Below, piece after piece: positions 21,693 to 28,922 of a stretch of 64,000 nt of DNA; the stretch's first letter is position 1, and each line of letters opens with the position of its first letter. Below the pieces are notes generated by a model, which saw nothing but the letters and a program-made list of their open reading frames with translations, ran no database searches and had not been told where the DNA came from. The stretch comes from Micromonospora tarapacensis. Lineage in GTDB: Bacteria; Actinomycetota; Actinomycetes; Mycobacteriales; Micromonosporaceae. Where the stretch lies: positions 310,001-374,000 of the forward strand of contig NZ_JAHCDI010000004.1 of the NCBI RefSeq assembly GCF_019697375.1, read 5' to 3'. The translations under genes were made by a program, and so were the position numbers.

Positions 21693-22580
21693 GTGAGCAC
21701 AACCACAGCCGTGCCGACCGTCGCCGACGTGGTGGCCGAGCTGGAGCGGCGCTATCCGCCGGCCTGGGCCGAGGAGTGGGACCGCATCGGACTGGTGCTC
21801 GGCGAACCGGGCGGCACCGTACGCCGGGTCCTCTGCGTCGTCGACGTGGTCCCCGAGACGGTCGCGGAGGCGCTCGACGCCGGTGTCGAAATGATCATCG
21901 CTCACCATCCGCTGCTGCTGCGCGGGGTCTCCTCGGTCGCGCCGACGACGTACAAGGGCCGGATCATCCACCAGCTGATCAAGGCCGACGTCGCGCTGTA
22001 CGTCGCGCACACCAACGCCGACGTCGCCGTTCCCGGGGTTTCCGACGCCCTCGCCGCCCGGCTCGGGCTGGTCGACCTCCGTCCGCTGCAACCGGCCCGC
22101 CCCGGCAGCCCCGCCGCCGGAGCGGGCCGGGGAGCCGGCCGGATCGGCCGGCTGCCGCACCCGCTGACCCTGGCCGAACTCACCCGGCTGGCCGCCGCCG
22201 TGCTCCCGGCCACCGCCGTCGGGGTACGCGCCGCCGGCGACCCGAACCGGACGGTGCGTACGCTGGCAGTCTGCGGTGGCGCGGGAGACGGTTTCCTGGC
22301 CGACGCGGCCGTCGCCGGCGTCGACGCCTATCTCACGTCGGACCTGCGTCACCACCCGACCGGCGAACACCTGGCCACCGGAGGGCCGGCACTGCTCGAC
22401 GCCACCCATTGGGCGACCGAGCGGCCCTGGCTGGATGACCTGGCCGCGGTGCTGCGGGCCGCGCCGGGCGTCGAAACCCTGGTGTCCGACCTGGACACCG
22501 ACCCGTGGACCGTACACGCCGCCGCACCCGCAGCAGGCGAACCCGCAGTGGACGACAAGGAGCCCGACCGTGAAGGCTGA
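21693..22580 (+). CDS. Nif3-like dinuclear metal center protein
   Basis: A 295-residue member of the Nif3/YbgI family, which forms hexameric toroids with a dinuclear metal site. The metal ligands are visible in IIAHHPLLLRG, AHTNADVA and the C-terminal DLRHHPTGEHL and DATHWATE. The function is unsettled; GTP cyclohydrolase-like and metal-related roles have been proposed. The GTG start at 21693 was chosen from the N-terminal pattern PTVADVVAELERRYP. It is the first gene of a three-gene operon. Confidence 0.92.
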   Translation: MSTTTAVPTVADVVAELERRYPPAWAEEWDRIGLVLGEPGGTVRRVLCVVDVVPETVAEALDAGVEMIIAHHPLLLRGVSSVAPTTYKGRIIHQLIKADVALYVAHTNADVAVPGVSDALAARLGLVDLRPLQPARPGSPAAGAGRGAGRIGRLPHPLTLAELTRLAAAVLPATAVGVRAAGDPNRTVRTLAVCGGAGDGFLADAAVAGVDAYLTSDLRHHPTGEHLATGGPALLDATHWATERPWLDDLAAVLRAAPGVETLVSDLDTDPWTVHAAAPAAGEPAVDDKEPDREG

Positions 22581-23307
22581 CCCCCAGGTCCAGCGCCGCC
22601 TGCTCGACCTCCAGGCCATCGACACCGCCCTGGCCCAGCTCGCCCACCGGCGACGGACGCTGCCCGAACGGGCCGAGCTGGAGGCCCTCGCGCGGGAGCT
22701 GTCCGCGCTGGAGGACGAGCGGGTCCGCGCCCAGGTCGCGGTCGACGACCTGGACCGGGACATCACCCGGATGGAGAAGGACGTCGACCAGGTGCAGGCG
22801 CGCAAGACCAGGGACGAGGACCGGCTGGCCGCCGGCACCGGACCGGCCCGCGAACTGGAGGCCCTGCAACACGAACTGGCCTCCCTCAACCGCCGGCAGA
22901 GCGACCTGGAGGACGCCGAACTGGAGCTGATGGAACAGCGGGAGACCGCCCAGTCGACGCTGGACGGGGTCGAACGGCGGCTGGCCGAGGTGCGCGAGCG
23001 GCGGGCCGCCACCGAGCAGCGGCGGGACGACAGCCTCGCCGAGATCGGCCGGGAGGAGGAGTTCAAGCGTTCCGCCCGGCAGCCCCTCGCCAACGACCTC
23101 CCCGCCGACCTGGTGCAGCTCTACGACCGGATTCGCGCGGACACCGGGCTCGGCGCGGCGCTGCTGGCCGTCGGCCGCTGCGGCGGATGCCGGCTGGAGA
23201 TCTCCGGCGCCGACCTGTCCCGGATCCGCAAGTCCGACCCCGACGACGTGATCCGTTGCGAGGACTGCCGCCGGATCATGGTCCGCACCAACGAGTCGGG
23301 ACTGTAG
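22570..23307 (+). CDS. C4-type zinc ribbon protein with long coiled-coil hairpin (CT398-like)
   Basis: A 245-residue protein. Residues 1-180 are a heptad-rich coiled coil (for example LEDERVRAQVAVDDLDRDIT). The C-terminus carries a four-Cys zinc ribbon, CGGC...CEDC, in GRCGGCRLEISGADLSRIRK and IRCEDCRRIMVR. This is the family of Rv2229c, proposed to link RNA or membrane processes; its role is unproven. The GTG start overlaps the Nif3 stop by 11 bases, so it is translationally coupled. Confidence 0.92.
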   Translation: MKADPQVQRRLLDLQAIDTALAQLAHRRRTLPERAELEALARELSALEDERVRAQVAVDDLDRDITRMEKDVDQVQARKTRDEDRLAAGTGPARELEALQHELASLNRRQSDLEDAELELMEQRETAQSTLDGVERRLAEVRERRAATEQRRDDSLAEIGREEEFKRSARQPLANDLPADLVQLYDRIRADTGLGAALLAVGRCGGCRLEISGADLSRIRKSDPDDVIRCEDCRRIMVRTNESGL

Positions 23308-23310
23308 CCG

Positions 23311-24519
23311 GTGGCGTCGCGTACGGTCCTCGTCGAGGCCGACGGTGGCTCGCGGGGCAATCCCGGCCCGGCCGGGTACGGTGCGGTACTCCGCGATCCG
23401 GCGACCGGCGCGGTGCTGGCCGAGCGGAGCGAGTCGATCGGCGTGGCCACCAACAACGTCGCCGAGTACCGGGGACTGATCGCCGGCCTGGCCGCCGCCG
23501 CCGAACTGGGCGCCGACGAGGTCGAGATCCGGATGGACTCCAAGCTCGTGGTCGAGCAGATGTCCGGCCGCTGGCAGATCAAGCATCCGGGCCTGCGCCC
23601 ACTGGCGGCCGAGGCCGCCAAGCTGGTCGGCCGGTTCACCGCGGTCCGGTTCAGCTGGATCCCCCGGGAGCGCAACACCCACGCCGACGCCCTCGCCAAC
23701 GCCGCCATGGACGCCGCCGTCGCGTCGAACGTCGCCGTACCCACCGTCACGCCACCGCGGGTGGTCGAGCCACCGCGCCGACTCGGCGGCCCGCAGCCGG
23801 CCGGCGGTGGTGCGGCGGCGGTCGCCGCCCGGAGCGAGGAGGTCGGCACCGACCTGACGACCGCACCGGTCTCCTGGGAGCCGCGGCCCACCTTCACCGC
23901 CACCCGGCTGATCCTGGTCCGCCACGGCGAGACCGAGTACACCGAGCAGGGCCGCTACTCCGGCCGCGGCGACATCCCGCTCAGCGCCAAGGGCCGGGCC
24001 CAGGTGCGGGCCACCGCCGCCCGGGTGGCCGCGCTGGCCCGGGACGCCGCGACCGTGATCAGCTCACCGCTGTCCCGGTGTACGGCGACCGCCGAGGCGA
24101 TCGCCGCCGCGGTCGGTGAGATCCCGGTGCGCCGGGACGACGACCTCATCGAGTGCGACTTCGGCGCCTGGGAGGGGCGCACCTTCGCCGAGGTGCGCGA
24201 GGGCTGGGCGGGCGAACTCGACGCCTGGCTCGCCTCCACCCGGGTCGCGCCGCCGGACGGCGAGTCGTTCGCCGAGGTCGCCGAGCGCTGCGCCCGGGTG
24301 ACCGAGCGACTGCTCGCCGCGTACCCTGGTCAGACCGTCGTGGTGGTCTCGCACGTCTCGCCGATCAAGCTGATGCTCCGCGACGCGCTCGGCGCCACCG
24401 ACGCCTTCCTGCACCGGCTCTACCTCGACGCGGCCGGCGTCTCGGTGCTCGACCGCTGGCCCGACGGCGGCGTCGCCGTCCGCTCCGTCAACGAGACCGC
24501 CCACCTCGCCGAGGTGTAG
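23311..24519 (+). CDS. bifunctional RNase H / acid phosphatase
   Basis: A 402-residue two-domain protein. The N-terminal type I RNase H domain (about residues 1-140) has the acidic set in EADGGSRGNPGPAGYGAVL, NNVAEYRGLIAGL, RMDSKLVVEQM and RNTHADALAN. A linker of about 55 residues leads to a histidine-phosphatase domain with LILVRHGETEYTEQGRYSGR and VVVSHVSPIK. M. tuberculosis Rv2228c is the same fusion; its phosphatase has alpha-ribazole phosphatase activity. It follows the zinc-ribbon gene by 3 bases, completing the operon. Confidence 0.95.
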   Translation: MASRTVLVEADGGSRGNPGPAGYGAVLRDPATGAVLAERSESIGVATNNVAEYRGLIAGLAAAAELGADEVEIRMDSKLVVEQMSGRWQIKHPGLRPLAAEAAKLVGRFTAVRFSWIPRERNTHADALANAAMDAAVASNVAVPTVTPPRVVEPPRRLGGPQPAGGGAAAVAARSEEVGTDLTTAPVSWEPRPTFTATRLILVRHGETEYTEQGRYSGRGDIPLSAKGRAQVRATAARVAALARDAATVISSPLSRCTATAEAIAAAVGEIPVRRDDDLIECDFGAWEGRTFAEVREGWAGELDAWLASTRVAPPDGESFAEVAERCARVTERLLAAYPGQTVVVVSHVSPIKLMLRDALGATDAFLHRLYLDAAGVSVLDRWPDGGVAVRSVNETAHLAEV

Positions 24520-24525
24520 CGGCGG

Positions 24526-25287
24526 TCAGGGCAGCGCACGCCAGAGCAGGTAGAGGCCGATGATGGTGCCGAACAGCACGATCACGGTCTTCAACACGAC
24601 CGAGGGCAGGCGGCGGACCAGCCGGGCGCCGGCGTACCCGCCGACCAGCGTGGCCGGCGCGATCACCGCCACCCCGGCCCAGTTCACCGGGCCGGCGATG
24701 GTGAAGACGACCACCGTGGTCAGGCCGATCACGGCGGAGAGCAGGTTCTTGACCGCGCTCACCCGGGCCAGCGTCACATCCAGGACCAGGGCCAGCCCGG
24801 CGACCAGCATCACCCCGACGGCCGCGCCGAAGTAGCCGCCGTACACCCCGGCCAGCGCCACCACGGCCTGGACCATGCCGGCCCGGCGGCGCGGCGACAG
24901 GTCACGCGGGTGACCGACCAGCCGGCGCAACGGATCCTGGAACGCCAGCACCGCCGTCGCCGCCAGCACCAGGAAGGGTACGACCAGCTCGAACGCCCGC
25001 GCCGGGGTGACCAGCAGCAGCCCGGCACCGGCCAGCGCACCGGCGACGGTGGTGGGCACCAACGCGGCCAGCAGCCGCCCCCGGGGCAGGTCCACCCGGC
25101 TGCCCACCACGGCGGCGGCGTATCCCGGGGAGACCGACAGCGAGTTGGTGACGTTCGCCGGAACCGGCGGCAACCCGATCGCGAGCAGCGCCGGAAACGT
25201 GATCAGCGAACCGCCCCCGGCCACCGCGTTGACCGTGCCCGCGGCCAGACCGGCGGCGACCAGCAGCGCGGCGTCGGCGAGTTCCAT
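24526..25287 (-). CDS. TauE/SafE family sulfite/anion exporter
   Basis: A 253-residue integral membrane protein with about eight hydrophobic helices. The first repeat holds AGTVNAVAGGGSLITFPALL and ALGLPPVPANVTNSLSV-like segments (here IGLPPVPANVTNSLSVSPGY); the second repeat ends with the parallel GGYAGARLVRRLPS. The family exports sulfite, sulfoacetate or related anions; the substrate here is unknown. It converges on the RNase H gene with a 6-bp gap. Confidence 0.9.
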   Translation of the reverse strand: MELADAALLVAAGLAAGTVNAVAGGGSLITFPALLAIGLPPVPANVTNSLSVSPGYAAAVVGSRVDLPRGRLLAALVPTTVAGALAGAGLLLVTPARAFELVVPFLVLAATAVLAFQDPLRRLVGHPRDLSPRRRAGMVQAVVALAGVYGGYFGAAVGVMLVAGLALVLDVTLARVSAVKNLLSAVIGLTTVVVFTIAGPVNWAGVAVIAPATLVGGYAGARLVRRLPSVVLKTVIVLFGTIIGLYLLWRALP

Positions 25288-25349
25288 GATCCGCAGGCTA
25301 GTCCGCCGGGAGCGGATGCCACCGCAGGCCCCTCACCGTCGCGACCGGG

Positions 25350-25855
25350 CTACTCACCGAGCGGGCCACCGGCCAACTCCGCCACGATGTCGAGCTGCCC
25401 GAGATGACGGGCATACTCCTGGAGGAGGTGGAACAGCACCCGCTCCAGCGACGCCGGATCCGCGCCGTCCCACCGAGGCCCCGGCGCGCCACGTGCCGCC
25501 AGGTCGGCACCCGCACCACCGCGCGGGTGTGGGCGCCCTGCGCGCGCAGCGCCGCCGCCAGCTCCGCGGCATCCTCCTGCGGTGCGACATACCACCGTTG
25601 CGCGCGCCGGTCGCCCCACGGCTCCGCGACCTCGCGTCCCTGGAAACCCCACTCGATCCAGCGGAGTTCCACGTAACGAAGGTGCTTGAGCAGCTCCAGC
25701 GGAGTCCAGCCGGACGGCAGCCTGCTGCGCCGCCGCTCTGCCTCGGCCAGCGCGGACACCTTCGCCAGCACACCGTCCCGGAAGTAGTCGAGGTACCGCA
25801 GGAACACCTCGTCCCGCCCGGCGGCCGGCACCGTGGGCTCGGGAAACGGAGGCAT
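25350..25855 (-). pseudogene. DinB family (DUF664) protein, single-base frameshift
   Basis: A DinB-fold four-helix protein of the thiol-dependent (mycothiol-type) transferase superfamily. The N-terminal two thirds read FLRYLDYFRDGVLAKVSALA and LPSGWTPLELLKHLRYVELR, with the first metal-site His. The last third, VLFHLLQEYARHLGQLDIVA, is in another frame. The frames join if one base is restored near 25515 (as in ...VVRVADLAARGAPGP). All blocks are otherwise well conserved, so a recent mutation or a sequencing error is likely. Start is ATG 25855 or GTG 25861. Confidence 0.82.
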
Positions 25856-25975
25856 CGTCACCCGGCCATTATCCGTACCCCGCCGACCACCCGCGGGCCG
25901 GGCGGCTACGGCCGGGCGGCTACGGCCGGGCGGCCGCGGCAATAGACGCGGATCCGGTGTCGTTAGGATGAGTGC

Positions 25976-26403
<428 letters not shown>

Positions 26404-26406
26404 CCA

Positions 26407-26441
26407 CCAGCTCAGAGCCGCGACCAAGGGCTCTGAGCTGG
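26407..26441 (+). terminator. rnpB terminator hairpin
   Basis: CCAGCTCAGAGCC and GGCTCTGAGCTGG form a perfect 13-bp stem with a 9-base loop four bases after rnpB. A second copy of this hairpin occurs at 43237-43270 beside attR. Confidence 0.85.
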
Positions 26442-26492
26442 TTCTATGTCTGGGCGTCGATGGTCGTCGTTGGTCAACTTTGGCCGGCGTTT

Positions 26493-26531
26493 GACGCCCT
26501 GTGGACGCCCTGACGCCCTGGAGACGCCCTG
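26493..26531. promoter_or_regulatory. left arm-type integrase sites (four GACGCCCTG repeats)
   Basis: GACGCCCTG occurs at 26493-26501, 26504-26512, 26512-26520 and 26523-26531, about 75-110 bases inside attL. The same word recurs near attR. Clustered short direct repeats flanking the core on both sides are what arm-binding tyrosine integrases use; the assignment is inference. Confidence 0.6.
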
Positions 26532-26677
26532 AGCGCAGTTGGCCTCGCCTCGGGTCGGCAGTGCTGCTCCCGTCGTGGGGCCTTTACGGGGTCGGCGGGT
26601 GTGGCTCCGGGTAGGGGCCGGCGGCTGCGGGGGAGGGTCGGGTACGTCTTGGCCGTGGAGCTGGGTGCCGGGATGGG

Positions 26678-27025
26678 ATGAGCCAGTGGCAAGCCAGTCC
26701 CGGGGTTGGACTGGAGCGGCAGCCGGAAGCCCCGACCTCGACGGGGGCCGGGGCGACGGCTTCCGTACCGGCCTTCGTGGTCCAATCCCGGATGAGGTGG
26801 GATGAGCGGGTGCCGGAGTTGCTGGAACGCCTGGGGGAACTGGGCCTGGTCGGCATCGTCAAGATTGACGGGGAGCGGGAGCACGGCCCCTGGACGGTGG
26901 TGATCTCGGGCCAGCAGCTCGGCGCGGCGGCGATCAGGTGCGACGGCAATAGTCTTGACTACTGCCTGCGCCATGCGGTCGCTGCGCATCGTCAGCGCTA
27001 CCCGGACGAACTCGCCCTGGACTGA
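26678..27025 (+). CDS. hypothetical protein of the AICE left end
   Basis: Up to 115 residues. The convincing part starts at the internal ATG 26792 (MRWDERVPELLERLGELGLV) and runs through GPWTVVISGQQLGAAAIRCD to a Tyr/His/Arg-rich end. No domain is recognised. The first 38 codons are Ser/Pro/Thr-rich and may not be translated. It is alone on this strand, 650 bp upstream of the HEPN/Toprim gene. Confidence 0.5.
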   Translation: MSQWQASPGVGLERQPEAPTSTGAGATASVPAFVVQSRMRWDERVPELLERLGELGLVGIVKIDGEREHGPWTVVISGQQLGAAAIRCDGNSLDYCLRHAVAAHRQRYPDELALD

Positions 27026-27408
27026 TCTGCGTCCAGTGTCGGGGCGGTGTCCCGGCGGCTGTCGGCGGCTTACCGCCCCGGTGCCGTAGGCGGCCGGGGC
27101 GGCTTGCCGCCGGCCGGGCTTACCGCCCTGCACCGCGCGGAGCGCGGTGCCTTGATCCAGAAGAGAGCAAATCGGCAGTGGACCCGGTTGAAGACAGGTA
27201 GGTCCCGTCGGGAGCAACGGTTTAGGAAGGGTGTAGCGCCTGCTGGGCCACCCGCCGTCCTGCCAGGGCATACGCTCAGCGGCTCTCCACCGATGTACTT
27301 GAGCATTCCGCGCAGGTTCCGGATCTTGTTCCGCGCCTCGAAGCTGCCTTCCAGGTTTGCCGGAGGCAGGGCTTGCGGTCGAGGCCTTCAAGTAGAAAGC
27401 ATAGCTGC
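27026..27408. other. 383-bp gap before the HEPN/Toprim gene
   Basis: No supported gene. It holds a hairpin at 27131-27149 (CACCGCGC-GGA-GCGCGGTG). Base composition drops from GC-rich to about half GC near 27400, marking the edge of the foreign cargo. The cargo promoter probably lies at 27280-27400, but no clear -35/-10 pair is seen. Confidence 0.5.
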
Positions 27409-27873
27409 GTGGCCAGCTACGCAAGCATCTTCCTAAACGACAGAGAAGTATTTTCGTATCGAAACGAGATTCATTCGGAGGTCAACTACTTCTTTTCGCC
27501 AAGTGATCTCAGGCGAATCACAGGTGGGGAGGCGATTAAGTACGCTCACGGGTACTTCCCTCTGGAAGACTACGAAGAGGAAGAGTTGGAGAGCCTGGAG
27601 GTAATCGCTTACCAGGCCTCGGCGGCAGTGGTACGGGATCGCCTAACCGTATTGGGCTACAGCATGAAAGTGGTAGAAGACGTCTTCAAGGAAGCTCGTC
27701 AAATTTCGATCGAAGTATCAACAACATCGGTAGAGCGACTTACGGAAATGGAATTCGACCCCGATCGCCAAGAATATATGCAGCAGTCAAAACGAGAACT
27801 AAGATACTATCAAGATCTGACATTTCCTCAGTGGCTAGAGGACGTAAAGATTCACCTCCTAGAGAAAGTTTAA
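27409..27873 (+). CDS. HEPN/Toprim-associated protein, N-terminal fragment (ends at an in-frame TAA)
   Basis: 154 residues from GTG 27409. The opening VASYASIFLNDREVFSYRNE and FFSPSDLRRITG match the N-terminal domain of HEPN/Toprim-associated proteins, which accompany RNA- or DNA-cleaving domains in predicted defence genes. A helical region (YQASAAVVRDRLTVLGYSMK) follows. The frame stops at TAA 27871 but stays open on both sides: the same frame continues as QETPDQRDLGALYLFESLDQ into the Toprim part. It is thus most likely one gene with a nonsense mutation. GC content is far below that of the neighbours. Confidence 0.72.
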   Translation: MASYASIFLNDREVFSYRNEIHSEVNYFFSPSDLRRITGGEAIKYAHGYFPLEDYEEEELESLEVIAYQASAAVVRDRLTVLGYSMKVVEDVFKEARQISIEVSTTSVERLTEMEFDPDRQEYMQQSKRELRYYQDLTFPQWLEDVKIHLLEKV

Positions 27874-27942
27874 CAAGAAACGCCGGACCAACGAGACCTG
27901 GGGGCGCTCTACCTATTCGAGAGCCTAGACCAGCGCGTAGTT

Positions 27943-28722
27943 ATGCGCCTCCTGGCTGAGCTTGCCGAACCCAGTGATTTATTCACTCTAGATGTTACCG
28001 AGCTCGAAGAGGGTGGCTGGCTTTACGACGAGACGACAGTAATCACAGGGCCAGACATCGATGGTGGACCCAATGCTGGACCACCAATCATAATTACAGA
28101 GGGTCGCTTCGATGCCCGCGTACTTCAGGAATCGATAAAGCTCCTGAAGCCCCATCTCATGACTTACGTACGATTCCTCGACTATGACACTGGCAATGAA
28201 GGAGGTGCGGCAGCGGCAGTAAGGATGGTGAAAAGCTTCGCTGCGGCAGGGATTGCCAACCCAGTGCTCGCATTATTCGACAATGATAGCGCGGCACGAG
28301 AGGCGGTACTTGGGCTCAGCAACAGCAGCCTCCCGCATCATTTCCGCATAATCCACTATCCTAACCTAGAAATTGCCGGTAATTATCCTACGCTCGGCCC
28401 TCAAGGCAGCGTCGACATGGACGTAAATGGCCTAGCGGGATCCATCGAGCTGTACTTAGGCAGAGACGTGCTTACTCGTAACGACGGCTCCCTGCTGCCC
28501 GTGCAGTGGAAAGGATACATGGGCAGAATTAAGGCATACCAGGGCGAAGTCCTTGACAAGAGCGCCGCACAGAGAGCTTTCGAGCAGAAATTAGCTGTCG
28601 CCAACAAGGACCTGGGAGCCCTGAAATCACAGGACTGGTCCGGAATTCTATCCATTATAGACGCCTTGATGGATGCCCTGAGCAACTCTTGGAGCAGACC
28701 GGGCACCCATACCGAGCGATAA
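27943..28722 (+). CDS. Toprim-domain protein, C-terminal fragment of the split HEPN/Toprim gene
   Basis: 259 residues from ATG 27943, in the same frame as the fragment before it. The Toprim nuclease signature is present: catalytic Glu in IIITEGRFDARVLQES, DxD in FLDYDTGNEGGAAA and a third acidic motif in ALFDNDSAAREAV, as in OLD-type and related nucleases. The ATG has no ribosome site, so separate translation is doubtful; readthrough or a dead gene are the alternatives. It ends 201 bp before the convergent NTPase gene. The role in phage defence is inferred from the family, not shown. Confidence 0.7.
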   Translation: MRLLAELAEPSDLFTLDVTELEEGGWLYDETTVITGPDIDGGPNAGPPIIITEGRFDARVLQESIKLLKPHLMTYVRFLDYDTGNEGGAAAAVRMVKSFAAAGIANPVLALFDNDSAAREAVLGLSNSSLPHHFRIIHYPNLEIAGNYPTLGPQGSVDMDVNGLAGSIELYLGRDVLTRNDGSLLPVQWKGYMGRIKAYQGEVLDKSAAQRAFEQKLAVANKDLGALKSQDWSGILSIIDALMDALSNSWSRPGTHTER

Positions 28723-28922
28723 GGAGAGGACTTCCGCAGGTCTCTGACCTGCCGACGCTTCTCGCTGTCGGGCCGGCCGATTTGAGCCGACGACCCCTTG
28801 GCTCCCAGGCAACCAACACGGCTCCGCCACCTGCTACTTCAACTGCCCTCATCTCCTGTGGCGACCCTCGCCGTGCGTCCTCGTCCACCGGCGTCCGTCG
28901 TGATCGTCACCCCGATAGTCAC

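Noticed and set aside
26539..26805. 88-codon plus-strand reading near attL
   Set aside because: Gly/Trp/Arg-rich with no domain; it overlaps a better candidate at 26678-27025 and covers the arm-site region.
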